Positions 26,643-36,553 of a stretch of 64,000 bases of DNA are shown here, one piece after another; positions within the stretch are counted from its first letter, which is position 1; the number at the start of each line of letters is the position of its first letter. The notes beneath the pieces were generated by a model. That model did not search any database. It had not been told where the DNA came from and saw only the letters and a program-made list of their open reading frames with translations. The DNA lies in assembly GCA_958295835.1 (NCBI GenBank), contig OY282378.1, forward strand, positions 434,001-498,000, given 5' to 3'. Both the position numbers and the translations under genes were made by a program. The stretch is from an uncultured Gammaproteobacteria bacterium (GTDB lineage: Bacteria > Pseudomonadota > Gammaproteobacteria > HK1).

Positions 26643-27065
26643 ATGCGCATCGGTGAAGCGGCCCGGCGCTCGGGCATGGCGGCGAAGACGATCCGCTTCT
26701 ACGAAGAGGCCGGCCTGATCGCGCCCACGCCGCGCACCGGCAACGGCTATCGCGAGTTCGGCGAAGACGACGTGCGGCGCTTGCGGTTCATCCACCGCGC
26801 CCGCGACCTGGGGTTCAGCATCGAAGAGGCCCGCCGGCTGCTCTCGCTGTGGTCGGATCGCGAGCGCACGAGTGCGGACGTGAAAAGGTTCGCGCTCGAA
26901 CACGTCGCGCGGGTCGAGGCGAAGATGGCGGAGCTGCGCTCGATGCGCGACGCCATCCTCCACCTCGCCGAGCGCTGCCACGGCGACGACCGGCCCGAGT
27001 GCCCGATCCTCGACGAGCTCGCCGGCGGGACCGGCGCCGGTCGGGACGCCCGCGATTCTGCGTAG
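26643..27065 (+). CDS. cueR: CueR-type MerR-family Cu(I)-responsive regulator
   Basis: 140 residues. MerR HTH at 1-70 (MRIGEAARRSGMAAKTIRFYEE...), dimer helix, then the metal loop CHGDDRPEC, a CX7C motif like that of CueR for monovalent copper. MerR proteins twist promoters with 19-20 bp spacers, usually those of a copper ATPase and oxidase; none is nearby, so the target is distant or lost. The start was set at ATG 26643, which begins the conserved MRIGE. Confidence 0.88.
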   Translation: MRIGEAARRSGMAAKTIRFYEEAGLIAPTPRTGNGYREFGEDDVRRLRFIHRARDLGFSIEEARRLLSLWSDRERTSADVKRFALEHVARVEAKMAELRSMRDAILHLAERCHGDDRPECPILDELAGGTGAGRDARDSA

Positions 27066-27123
27066 CGGAATCGCCAAACGACCGCGCCAGCGGTCGCCAC
27101 TCGCATTGCCGCGGCTGCCGGAG

Positions 27124-27278
27124 AGTTCGGCGAAGGCGACGTGCGACGTTTGCAGTACATCCACCGCCCTCGCGACCTGGGGTTCAGCATCGAAGAGGTC
27201 CGCCGGCTGCTCTCGCTGTGATCGGACAGAGAGCGTGCGAGCGCGGACGTGAAAGGGTTCGCGCTCGCACACGTGGCA
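27124..27278 (+). pseudogene. Broken partial duplicate of the CueR-type gene
   Basis: 155 bp aligns with positions 26756-26915 of the intact gene (from the EFGEDDVRR region to the KRFALEHV region) with many substitutions. A TGA replaces the Trp codon after LLSL. It has no start, HTH or metal loop. A tandem partial duplication that is decaying. Confidence 0.75.
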
Positions 27279-27437
27279 GAGCGCGTCGCAGGCGTCCGCG
27301 GGCAGGCTTGGGCGGGTTTTCTCGGCGCCGGGTGGAAGGGCAGGCAGGCGGGCGTGACCATGGGCATAGAGATGGCGCCGAATTCGACGGATCAGGTGGC
27401 CCGTGCGTAACGCCCTGCCGTTGTGGAACGCAGTATC

Positions 27438-27478
27438 CTTGGGAACGCGGGCGCCTCGCGCGCAAACGAGGCCTGTCC
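27438..27478. repeat. GGGA(A/G)CGCGGGCGCCTCGC repeat copy
   Basis: Same interspersed unit as at 26297-26335 (inverted) and 28857-28890: GGGA-CGCGGGCGCCTCGC-CGC followed by a purine-rich tail. All three copies lie between genes in a 2.6 kb stretch. Confidence 0.6.
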
Positions 27479-27554
27479 GGGCATCGGTTGGGGGACGGCC
27501 GGCCGGATCGGCCGCCCACCTATGGATCCCCGACTACCAGGTACGAGCACCGAC

Positions 27555-28646
27555 ATGACTTCCACGATTCCATCGCAGATGTCCGCCGTCCAGCTTGTCG
27601 GCCATGGCGGACTGGAGAAGCTCCACTATCGCGACGACGTCCCCACGCCGGTGGCGCGTGCCGGTGAAGTGCTCATCGAGGTGGCCGCCGCGGGCGTCAA
27701 CAATACCGACGTCAACACGCGCATCGGGTGGTACTCGAAGACGGTCGGCGATGCCACCGATACCGGCGGCGCGGACGGCTTCGACACGATCGATGACGCG
27801 GATGCAAGCTGGATGGGCGTTCCGCTGCACTTCCCCCGCATCCAGGGCGCCGACTGCTGTGGCCGGATCGTGGCCGCGGGCGAAGGCGTGGACCGGAGCC
27901 GCATCGGCGAGCGAGTGATCGTCCGCAGCATGATGCGCGATGCCGATGGCCGCCCATTCGAGTGCCGGACCTTCGGATCGGAATGCGACGGCGCGTTCGC
28001 GCAATACGCCAGGGCGCCCGCCCGCGAAACGTACAAGGTCGAGTGCGACTGGTCCGACGCGGAGCTGGCTTCGATCCCGTGCGCATACTCCACGGCCGAG
28101 AACCTGCTCCACCGGGCCTCGGTGGGGGCGGAGCGCGTGCTCGTCACCGGGGCTTCGGGCGGGGTCGGATCGGCCGCGGTTCAACTTGCGAAACGCCGCG
28201 GCGCCCACGTCATCGCCGTCGCGAGCACCGGGAAGGCCGATGCCGTGCGCGCGGTCGGCGCGGACGAGGTCGTGGACCGAAACGCCGACCTCACCGCCGC
28301 GGTCGGGCATGACGGCATCGACGTGGTCGTCGATCTCGTTGCCGGAGCATCCTGGCCGCGACTCCTCGACATGCTCCGGCGCGGCGGGCGTTATGCGACG
28401 GCCGGCGCGATCGCCGGCCCGCTGGTCGAGCTGGACGTGCGGACGCTGTACCTCAAGGATCTGACGCTGTTCGGTTGCACCTTTCAGGAAGACGAGGTCT
28501 TCGAGAACCTGGTCTCCTACGTCGAGCGCGACGAAATTCGCCCTCTGGTGGCAAGAACGTTCCCCTTGCACGAGATCCGCCAGGCGCAGGAAGCATTCCT
28601 GGCCAAGGCGTTCACCGGCAAGCTGGTTCTCATCCCGCCCGAGTGA
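27555..28646 (+). CDS. Zinc-type alcohol dehydrogenase / quinone oxidoreductase (MDR family)
   Basis: 363 residues. GroES-like first half (EVLIEVAAAGVNNTDVNTR, then RIQGADCCGRIV), and a Rossmann half with VLVTGASGGVGSAAVQLAK at about 195-213 and the helix ending in ADEVVDR. NAD(P)H-dependent reduction of quinones, enones or aldehydes is expected; substrate unknown. The short insert after residue 60 (TDTGGADGFDTIDDADAS) is unusual. Genes on either side are unrelated. Confidence 0.85.
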   Translation: MTSTIPSQMSAVQLVGHGGLEKLHYRDDVPTPVARAGEVLIEVAAAGVNNTDVNTRIGWYSKTVGDATDTGGADGFDTIDDADASWMGVPLHFPRIQGADCCGRIVAAGEGVDRSRIGERVIVRSMMRDADGRPFECRTFGSECDGAFAQYARAPARETYKVECDWSDAELASIPCAYSTAENLLHRASVGAERVLVTGASGGVGSAAVQLAKRRGAHVIAVASTGKADAVRAVGADEVVDRNADLTAAVGHDGIDVVVDLVAGASWPRLLDMLRRGGRYATAGAIAGPLVELDVRTLYLKDLTLFGCTFQEDEVFENLVSYVERDEIRPLVARTFPLHEIRQAQEAFLAKAFTGKLVLIPPE

Positions 28647-29145
28647 GGGGACCGCAGCACGGGCGCACATCGAGGGTATCGGCCGGCGCCGACGCCCCGT
28701 CGCGACTGCGCACGACGACCTGACCCGGCGCTTCGGGGTCAAGGCCGTCGTCCGACATTCCGCGTGACTTCCGGCCCTTTCACGGTCCATCCGAGCCTTC
28801 TATGATGCCTCCATGACCGGCTCGATTTCCTCCGATTCCGCGCCGACCGGCGTCTCCTGGGAGCGCGGGCGCCTCGCCCGCAAGCGCGGACCGGAGGTCC
28901 GCCACCGGAGGCCCGCCACATGGCAGAGTGGACGGGACGGCCCGCGGCCGGTTGGTTGCGGAGGTGGAACCGGATAGAGCCGGTGTCCGCACGTCATGCG
29001 ACCTCCGGCCCTTTCCCGGCCCGTCCGGGCAGCGTACTTTCCCGGTTCATCCGAGCCTCCCATGATTCCGCCATGACCGCCCCGACTCCATCCGAATTCG
29101 ATACGCCGAAACGCATCTTGCCAGGCGCGAGCCCATGATCCCGCC
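28647..29145. repeat. Intergenic region with three imperfect copies of the mod1 start region
   Basis: The sequence around the mod1 start (ATGATCCCGCCATGACCG at 29137) recurs at 29061 (ATGATTCCGCCATGACCG) and 28803 (ATGATGCCTCCATGACCG). The first two are followed by CCGACT/GACTCGA-type sequence and preceded by a shared GGTTCATCCGAGCC-like block (28786 and 29044). Only the last copy opens the long gene. A palindromic repeat lies at 28857-28890. Confidence 0.65.
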
Positions 29146-32100
29146 ATGACCGACTCGACCACATCCGGTGCCGCGCCAAACGGCACCGCGCCGACCGGCG
29201 TGCGGCCGGCTCCGGGCGCCGCGGACAAGCTCGGCCGGCTGAAAGCCCTGCTGCGCGAGATGTTCCAGCTCGACCGGGGCGATCTGGACTTCGGCCTGTA
29301 CCGGATCATGCACCTGAAGACGGCCGAGGTCGCCGCGTTCCTCGATCGCGATCTGCTGCCGCAGGTGAAGACGAAGCTGAACTTGGCCAGCGCGGAGGAG
29401 CTGGCCGAGCTGGAGAAGGAGCTGGAGAAGAACCGGAAGACAGCCAGATGGCTCGGCGTCGACCCCGACCTCGACCCTCCGCCCAAGCTCATCGAGCTGA
29501 ACCGCCAACTCGCCGAGAGGAGAAAGGACGCGGACGCCGAGGCCGACGTCTACAACCATCTCGCCAACTTCTTCGCCCGGTACTACACCGAGGGCGACTT
29601 CATCTCGCAGCGCCGCTATTCGGGCGGCGGCCAATCCGCCTACCTCGTCCCCTACGACGGCGAGGAAGTGAAGCTGCACTGGGCCAACGCGGACCAGTAC
29701 TACGTCAAGACGACGGAGAACTACGCCAGCTACGCCTTCACGGCCGGCGCGGGCAAGGCGGCGCGGCGCGTCCGCTTCGAGATCGCCGCGGCCGACAACG
29801 AGAAGGACAACGTCAAGGAGGCCAACGGCCGGCAACGCCGCTTCGTGCTCGCGACCGGCGGGAACGCCGTCGCCGTCGCCGTCGAGGGCGGGGCGCTGGC
29901 CGTCCGCTTCGAGCACCGGCCGCTGGCAGAGGGCGAGAAGAAGCGGTGGCCGGGCAACGGCGGCTCGCAGCAGGGCCGCATCAACGAGACGACGGCCGAA
30001 CGGATCCTGAACGCGGTGGAACCGGAGTGGCGGGCCGCGCTGACCGCGCCGGCTCCGACGGACGCCAACGGCGATCGCACCCTGCTCGCGAAGCACGTCG
30101 ATCGGTACACGGCCAAGAACAGCTTCGACTACTTCATCCACAAGGACCTGGGCGGCTTCCTCCACCGCGAGCTGGATCTGTACCTGAACACGCAGGTGCT
30201 GAACCTGGACGATCTGGAGCAGGGCGACGCGGCCCGCCTGGACCGGGCGCTGGCGCGGGTGCGGGCGATCCGCCACATCGGCGGCAAGATCATCGACTTC
30301 CTGGCCCAACTGGAGGATTTCCAGAAGCAGCTCTGGCTCAAGAAGAAGTTCGTATTGGAAACGCACTGGTGCATCACCCTGGACCGGGTGCCGGAAGCGC
30401 TGTACCCGGAGGTCGCCGCCAACCGGGCGCAGTGCGAGGAATGGGTCGAGTTGTTCGTGGTCGATGAGATAGCGGGGGATTTGACGAACGGCAACGTGGC
30501 TTGGAGCGATCCGCCGAGCATCGATTTCCTCGAAGCCAACCCCTGCCTGATGCTGGACACGCGGCACTTCGGCCGCGACTTCACCGACCGGCTGCTGGCC
30601 GCCCTCTCCGACGCCGAACCGCTGGACGAGCAGACGGACGGTCTGTTGGTCCACGGCGAGAACTTCCAGGCGCTGAACCTGCTGCAAGCGCGCTATCGGG
30701 GGCAGGTGCAGTGCGTGTACATCGACCCGCCGTACAACACGGCATCGTCGTCGATCCTGTACAAGAACGATCTCAAGGATTCGTCGTGGCTGTCGCTGAT
30801 GGAGAACCGCTTGTCGCTCGCCAAGGCGTTCCTGGCTGAAGGTGGTGTTCTTTGTTGCGCCATCGACGACGAAGAGGTCTGGCGGTTGCGCGCACTGTTG
30901 CAGAGCATGTTCGACAAGGAAATCGGCGTCGCCCCGGTTCGTTCGACGCCGATCGGCCGGACGTCGATCGGAAAGCTGTCGCCGACCCACGAATACGCCT
31001 TGTTCTATGGCGGCGAGAAGGCCGCGCCCGGACCGCTGGTCAAGACGGAAAAGGAGAAGCAGAGATATCCCTTCTCCGATGAGAGCGGACGGTATGCTTG
31101 GCGCAACCTGCTTCGGACGGGAACCAATGACCTGAGGGCCGATCGGCCAAAACTGTACTACCCGATCTTCGTCGGTGACGACGACACCTTGCGTATTCCG
31201 AAGATGGAGTGGGATGAGCAAGGATCGGAATACCGTATTCTGGAGCAGCCGCGCGAGGACGAAATCGTCGTGTGGCCCGTGAAGGAGCAGGACGGGACGA
31301 AGATCGAGAAGAATTGGGAGCGTGGCTGGGAGCGGGTCTCTCGCGAAGCCGGCGAATACCGTGTGCAAAGAAACGGCAACGGTCCAGGAACGGAAGGCAT
31401 CAGCATCCATTTCATGCAGCGCATGGACGTCGAATCCATGCCCAAGACGTGGTGGGGCGACGCCAAGTATGCGTCGTCCAACCACGGAGCCAGGGTGCTC
31501 AAGGAACTGTTCGTCGACAACCCCTTCGATTTCCCGAAGTCCGTCGCGCTGGTGGAGGACTGCATCCGCGCTTCGGGCGGCGGCGAAGCTGGCGCGCGGA
31601 TAATCGACTTCTTCGCCGGCTCCGGCGCCACCGGCCACGCGGTCGTCAACCTCAACCGGGGGGATGGCGGGCAGCGCCGGTACACGCTCGTGGAAATCGG
31701 CCGCCACTTCGACACGATCATCCTGCCGCGCATGAAGAAGATCGTCTACTCGAAGGACTGGAAGAGCGGAAAGCCGGTCTCACGCAACGGCGTCAGCCAG
31801 TTGTTCAAGTACGTCCGGCTGGAATCCTACGAAGACACGATGGACAGTCTCGTGGTGGCGCCGCCATCGCAATCACGAGTGGATCTGCTGGAAAGCAACC
31901 CCGCCCTGGCCGAGGACTACCGGTTGCGTTACGCGCTCGGCGTGGAAACCTCCGGCAGTGCCTCCCTGCTGGGCAAGGATTTCTCGGACCCCTTCGCCTA
32001 CACCCTCTCCGTGGTGCGCGACGGGATACGCGACGACCACGTCTGCGTCGACCTACCCGAGACCTTCAACTACCTGATCGGCCTCCGCATGGAGTCCCGC

Positions 32101-32367
32101 CGGCGGATCGACGGTGTACTCGCCATTACGGGCACGGACGCCGAGGGACGGCACTGCCTGATCCTCTGGCGTAATCTCGACGAGATGGACCATGCCGCGC
32201 TGGACACCTGGTTCGACCGCAACCGCCGGCAATTCAGCGGGCCGTTGGACCTCATCTACGTCAACGGCGACCACACCCTGAACGCCATGCAGCGGCCCGG
32301 CGAAACCTGGACCGCCGAAACCATCGAACCCGTTTTCCAGGAACTGATGTTCGAGGAGACATTGTAG
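29146..32367 (+). CDS. mod: Type III R-M modification subunit (adenine methyltransferase), system 1
   Basis: 1073 residues, beta-class order: the catalytic DPPY motif (VYIDPPYNTAS) near 525 comes before the SAM motif (IDFFAGSGATGHAVVNL) near 823. Target recognition would lie between them. The first ~500 residues are an extended region with a coiled-coil start (MFQLDRGDLDFGLYRIM, then a Glu/Lys-rich helix). Type III Mod methylates one strand of a short asymmetric site and directs Res. The stop overlaps the next gene by 1 bp (TAGTG). No strong ribosome site precedes the ATG. Confidence 0.9.
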   Translation: MTDSTTSGAAPNGTAPTGVRPAPGAADKLGRLKALLREMFQLDRGDLDFGLYRIMHLKTAEVAAFLDRDLLPQVKTKLNLASAEELAELEKELEKNRKTARWLGVDPDLDPPPKLIELNRQLAERRKDADAEADVYNHLANFFARYYTEGDFISQRRYSGGGQSAYLVPYDGEEVKLHWANADQYYVKTTENYASYAFTAGAGKAARRVRFEIAAADNEKDNVKEANGRQRRFVLATGGNAVAVAVEGGALAVRFEHRPLAEGEKKRWPGNGGSQQGRINETTAERILNAVEPEWRAALTAPAPTDANGDRTLLAKHVDRYTAKNSFDYFIHKDLGGFLHRELDLYLNTQVLNLDDLEQGDAARLDRALARVRAIRHIGGKIIDFLAQLEDFQKQLWLKKKFVLETHWCITLDRVPEALYPEVAANRAQCEEWVELFVVDEIAGDLTNGNVAWSDPPSIDFLEANPCLMLDTRHFGRDFTDRLLAALSDAEPLDEQTDGLLVHGENFQALNLLQARYRGQVQCVYIDPPYNTASSSILYKNDLKDSSWLSLMENRLSLAKAFLAEGGVLCCAIDDEEVWRLRALLQSMFDKEIGVAPVRSTPIGRTSIGKLSPTHEYALFYGGEKAAPGPLVKTEKEKQRYPFSDESGRYAWRNLLRTGTNDLRADRPKLYYPIFVGDDDTLRIPKMEWDEQGSEYRILEQPREDEIVVWPVKEQDGTKIEKNWERGWERVSREAGEYRVQRNGNGPGTEGISIHFMQRMDVESMPKTWWGDAKYASSNHGARVLKELFVDNPFDFPKSVALVEDCIRASGGGEAGARIIDFFAGSGATGHAVVNLNRGDGGQRRYTLVEIGRHFDTIILPRMKKIVYSKDWKSGKPVSRNGVSQLFKYVRLESYEDTMDSLVVAPPSQSRVDLLESNPALAEDYRLRYALGVETSGSASLLGKDFSDPFAYTLSVVRDGIRDDHVCVDLPETFNYLIGLRMESRRRIDGVLAITGTDAEGRHCLILWRNLDEMDHAALDTWFDRNRRQFSGPLDLIYVNGDHTLNAMQRPGETWTAETIEPVFQELMFEETL

Positions 32368-33269
32368 TGAAAACTGAAGGCAGTAGTGAATTCAATAAGT
32401 TGACTTTTTCACAGCGGGAAGGGAAAATTCCCCTTCCTGAACCTATGCAATTGAAGGAAGTTTCACCTAAATTTAGACAACTAATTTGGCATTGTATTGG
32501 CACGAATTCTGGAGGTTTCATTAATGCACATGAAATGATTTATTCATATAGATTCGATATCCTAAATGAACCACATGATGAAATTGTATCACATGATGAA
32601 TATGAGAACTATGAAGATATTTCTTTTAGCGATACATCCGTTGGTTCTTTTGCCAAAGACACAATTTTGAATGGAGAATATCACGAAATTCTGACTATGA
32701 TAGAATTTTTCCTTCGACATGAAGGATGTACTTCCATTTTTAGAAATTCATTGGAAAAAATTTTCGAATCCACTAAAATTGCTTATTTCATAAAGGACAT
32801 CGACGAACTTCCTACTATCACGCCGCGCATCACTAGAGAATCCGGCGAAGCGGTACAGCAGGCCATTGAAACGATAGATATGTCAGGAATGGCCGGTGCA
32901 TCAACACATTTGCGTCAGGCGGCCGAAAATATAAACGCGAACCGATATGCGAAATCAATTGAAGACAGTATCCATGCCGTTGAGTCCGTAGCTCGCACGA
33001 TCGACCCGAAGGCAAAGACGCTTGGGCCGGCACTGGATTCCTTGCAGAAAAGCGGTTTGCTGAAGCATCCGGCACTCAAGGAAGCTTTCTCCAAACTCTA
33101 CGGCTACACGAGCGACGAACAGGGAATCCGCCATGCGCTGCTCGACAAGGGTTCGCCGGACGTCGATCTGGACGAGGCGATGTTCATGTTCGGGGCCTGT
33201 GCTTCCTTTGCCGCATATCTGGTCAACAAGCATCGCAAGGCTGCCCAAACTCAGGGCAGCGGCCAATGA
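32367..33269 (+). CDS. AbiJ-like abortive-infection protein between mod and res
   Basis: 300 residues. The first half (FSQREGKIPLPEPMQ, then RQLIWHCIG) resembles the N-terminal domain 4 of AbiJ-type proteins. The second half holds a helical region (IEDSIHAVESVARTI, then YGYTSDEQGIRHALL) like the HEPN-type C-terminal part seen with such domains. The first ~440 bp are strikingly AT-rich, the rest GC-rich like the neighbours, suggesting recent import of a fused gene. It overlaps mod1 by 1 bp and res1 by 4 bp, so it is translated with them. A backup that kills or stops the cell when restriction fails is plausible (inference). Confidence 0.75.
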   Translation: MKTEGSSEFNKLTFSQREGKIPLPEPMQLKEVSPKFRQLIWHCIGTNSGGFINAHEMIYSYRFDILNEPHDEIVSHDEYENYEDISFSDTSVGSFAKDTILNGEYHEILTMIEFFLRHEGCTSIFRNSLEKIFESTKIAYFIKDIDELPTITPRITRESGEAVQQAIETIDMSGMAGASTHLRQAAENINANRYAKSIEDSIHAVESVARTIDPKAKTLGPALDSLQKSGLLKHPALKEAFSKLYGYTSDEQGIRHALLDKGSPDVDLDEAMFMFGACASFAAYLVNKHRKAAQTQGSGQ

Positions 33270-36200
33270 CCATCCTCCAGAACCGCTTGGCGCTGCACCG
33301 CTTCGTCTGCCGGGAGTTCGGCTACGAGGATCTGGGCGAGATGCTCGCGCAGGTGGCACGCGCTCCGGGTGAGATCGGCGCCGCTGGCGGCGAGAGCGAG
33401 TACTTCCGGGCGCTCTACCTGACGCCCGCCGCGCGGATCACCCTCGACCGCTTCGCCGGGTACGACGCCAACATCGGGGCGCTCAGCCGGCGGCTGCGCA
33501 TGACCGGGGAGCACGGCCGGACCTGGAAGCCGCACCAGTATCTCGCCCTGCTGTTCACCGAGCATTACCTCCGGCGCTACTTCGACGACGCCGAGGCGCT
33601 CCGCGCCGACCTCAACCAAGCGAAGTTCCGCCACCGGCCGACCTCGGGTCTCCCGGATTACCAGCCGGACGATCTGCGTACCCTCGCCTTCCAGAGCGCG
33701 ACCGGCTCCGGCAAGACGCTGCTCATGCACGCCCACGTCCTGCAATACCGGCACTACCTGACCCGGTCCGGCGGGCGGCTCAACAACGTCGTGCTGGTGA
33801 CCCCGAACGAGCAGATGTCGAGACAGCATGAGGGCGAGTTGCGGGAAAGCGGCCTCAACGCGCGGGTGTTCTCCAGCGAAGCCGGCTCGGACCTCTTCGC
33901 CCCGGTCGAGATCATCGATCTCAACAAGCTGGCCGAGAAGAAAGGCGTGAAGCGGGTCGCGGTGCGGGACTTCGGCGACGACAACCTGGTGCTGGTGGAC
34001 GAGGGGCACCTGGGCGCCACCGGCAAGGTGTGGCGCGAACGCCGCCGGGAGCTGTCCCGCGGCGGCTTCACCTTCGAGTACTCCGCCACCTTCAACCAGG
34101 TGGCGACGAAGAAGGACCTCGACCTGCTGCACGCCTACGGCAAGTGCCTGCTGTTCGACTACCCCTACCGCCGCTTCCACGAGGACGGCTACGGCAAGGA
34201 CTACGCCATCCTGAACCTGCCGGGCGGGGTGCAGGACGAGAACGCCGACATGTACCTGCTCGGCTGCCTGCTCACCTTCTACCAGCAACTGCACATCTGG
34301 CGGGACGGCGGCGCGCGGTGGCGGGCGTTCCACCCGGCGAAGCCGCTGTGGGTGTTCCTCGGCAAGACGGTGACCGGTTCGAGCAAGGCGGACCGCGCGA
34401 CCCGCTCGGACGTGGTCCGCATCCTCCGCTTCCTCGGCTGGGTGCTGGCCCGCGGCGACGCGGTGCGGCCCATGATCGCGCGACTGCTCGACGGGCAGTC
34501 GGGGCTGCTCGACGACGAGGACCGGGACTTCTTCGACGGCGGTTTCTCCCACCTGCCGCGCACCGGGGAAGACACGTCCGAACAGATCTACGCCGACCTC
34601 TGCGAGACCCTGTTCCACGGCGCGGGAAGGCTGCACGTGGTCTACCTCACCGCCGGCGAAGGCGAGCTGCACCTTCGCACCGCCGACAACGATCCCTTCG
34701 GCGTGGTCAACGTCGGGGACTCGGCCGCGCTCTACAAGCTGCTCACCGAGAACCCCGACCCGGACTTCGACGTCGACCGGGAGATGGGCTTCGCGGCGCG
34801 GTTGTTCGCGAGCGTGGACCGGCCGGACTCGACGGTGAACGTGGTCATCGGCGCGCGCCGCTTCATCGCGGGCTGGAACTCCTGGCGCGTGAGCACGATG
34901 GGGCTGATGCACGTCGGAGTCGGCGAAGGGCCGGAGATCATCCAGATGTTCGGGCGGGGAGTGCGCCTGAAGGGCTGGAACATGAGCTTGAAGCGCCACC
35001 GCGAGAGCGGCGCGGCGCCGCCGCCGGACGCCGGCCGGCTGACGGAGCTGGAGAAGCTCTACATCTTCGGGCTGCGCGCCAACTACATGCAGACCTTCCG
35101 GGACCTGCTGCAACGGGAAGGGGTGGGCGTGGAGCGGGAGACGTTCTCCCTGCCGACCACCTGGAACTTCGCACGGAAGACCGATCTCAAGCTGATCCGG
35201 CTGAAGGAAGACCGCAAGTACGAGCTCTCCGGCAAACGCCCGGTCCTGCCGGCCCCGGCCCCGGCCGCCGCGGGCGGCCTCCCCCCGGTGACCCTGGACC
35301 TCTATTCGCGGCTGCAATCCGTGGCGTCCGCCGGCGCCGTGGCGCGCGAGGAGGAGAAGGGCGACGCGGTTGGAGGGAATGCCCCGGCCCCGACCAAACC
35401 CCGATCGGTCGCCATTGTTTCGGGCGACGAGAGAAAGGAAGAGGCGGAAACGCGCCCGGATCGGTTCAGGCTCGCGAGCCATGCCGCCTTCCTCGACGCG
35501 GCCCGCCTCCACGAACGGCTGCTGCGCCGCAAACGGCAACGGGGCTGGCATAACCTGGTCATCGAGCGGGACACCGTGGATCGGCTGCTGCGCAACGACG
35601 ACTGGTATGAATTGCGCCTGCCCCCGGAACGGCTGAACCCCACCGGGTTCCGGCAGCTACGCGCGCTCGAAGACGTCGCCCTCGATCTGATCACCGAGTA
35701 CGCCGACCGCTTCTGGCGGAGGGAGCGCCGGCGCTGGGAGCACGACCGGATCGAGATCGTCACCCTGGACGAGGACGATCCGAACCATCTCCGGGCCTGG
35801 AAGCTGTCCGTGGACGCGGCCGGGGACAAGCTGGCCGAGGACGCCCGCGCGCTGGCGGACGCCCTCCGGGAAGGCCGCTTCGGCGACCTGAGATTCTGGT
35901 ACGACACCCTGAAGGTCGGCCTCATCCCGAGCAAGGCTCACGCATACAAGCCGCTGCTCCACGTACGAAAGGATTGCGCGGTCACGGTGCAGCCCGTCCC
36001 CCTGGACGAGAACGAGAAACGGGTCGTCGATCATCTGGAATCGCTCGCCGCGCTCGGCCACGCCTGCCTGCAAGGCCGGGAGCTCTACCTCATCCGCAAT
36101 CTGACGCGCGGTCGGGGCGTGTCGTTCTTCGACGACTTCGGCTACTACCCGGACTTCATCGTCTGGCTGAAGGACGACGCCCGCCAGCACGTCCTGTTCC

Positions 36201-36490
36201 TCGACCCCAAGGGGTTGAGCCGCTTCGGCGGCAGGGAGCGCAGAAAGGTGGCGCTGCACCACGAGATCGGGAAGGTCGAAGAGCGGGTGTGCAAGGACGA
36301 TCCGAGCCTGCACCTGCGCGCCTACGTCCTGTCCGTGACCCCGGCCGCCCGGATCGACGACGGCGCCCGCTCCGCGAGCGAATGGAAGCAGGACGGCGTC
36401 TACTTCCTCGACGAATCCGATTGCCTGCAACAGGTCATCGAGCACGCGCTGGATCAGGCGCCCGCCGGGGGAGTGCACGGGGGCACTTGA
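33266..36490 (+). CDS. res: Type III R-M restriction subunit (helicase-nuclease), system 1
   Basis: 1074 residues. Superfamily 2 motor: motif I ATGSGKTLLMHA near 150, motif II VDEGH near 245, motif VI in FGRGVRLKG near 568. The C-terminus carries a PD-(D/E)XK-like nuclease (DFIVWL, then FLDPKG near 985). Res translocates and cuts after collision with another complex bound to an unmethylated site. Its start lies in an ATGA overlap with the AbiJ-like gene. A disordered Pro/Ala/Gly linker lies near 660-720. Confidence 0.9.
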   Translation: MTILQNRLALHRFVCREFGYEDLGEMLAQVARAPGEIGAAGGESEYFRALYLTPAARITLDRFAGYDANIGALSRRLRMTGEHGRTWKPHQYLALLFTEHYLRRYFDDAEALRADLNQAKFRHRPTSGLPDYQPDDLRTLAFQSATGSGKTLLMHAHVLQYRHYLTRSGGRLNNVVLVTPNEQMSRQHEGELRESGLNARVFSSEAGSDLFAPVEIIDLNKLAEKKGVKRVAVRDFGDDNLVLVDEGHLGATGKVWRERRRELSRGGFTFEYSATFNQVATKKDLDLLHAYGKCLLFDYPYRRFHEDGYGKDYAILNLPGGVQDENADMYLLGCLLTFYQQLHIWRDGGARWRAFHPAKPLWVFLGKTVTGSSKADRATRSDVVRILRFLGWVLARGDAVRPMIARLLDGQSGLLDDEDRDFFDGGFSHLPRTGEDTSEQIYADLCETLFHGAGRLHVVYLTAGEGELHLRTADNDPFGVVNVGDSAALYKLLTENPDPDFDVDREMGFAARLFASVDRPDSTVNVVIGARRFIAGWNSWRVSTMGLMHVGVGEGPEIIQMFGRGVRLKGWNMSLKRHRESGAAPPPDAGRLTELEKLYIFGLRANYMQTFRDLLQREGVGVERETFSLPTTWNFARKTDLKLIRLKEDRKYELSGKRPVLPAPAPAAAGGLPPVTLDLYSRLQSVASAGAVAREEEKGDAVGGNAPAPTKPRSVAIVSGDERKEEAETRPDRFRLASHAAFLDAARLHERLLRRKRQRGWHNLVIERDTVDRLLRNDDWYELRLPPERLNPTGFRQLRALEDVALDLITEYADRFWRRERRRWEHDRIEIVTLDEDDPNHLRAWKLSVDAAGDKLAEDARALADALREGRFGDLRFWYDTLKVGLIPSKAHAYKPLLHVRKDCAVTVQPVPLDENEKRVVDHLESLAALGHACLQGRELYLIRNLTRGRGVSFFDDFGYYPDFIVWLKDDARQHVLFLDPKGLSRFGGRERRKVALHHEIGKVEERVCKDDPSLHLRAYVLSVTPAARIDDGARSASEWKQDGVYFLDESDCLQQVIEHALDQAPAGGVHGGT

Positions 36491-36553
36491 CCAACGCCGC
36501 GGGAGGTCCTGAAATCCAGGACGCTGACTCGGCTCCGAGGGAGGATCGACGCA

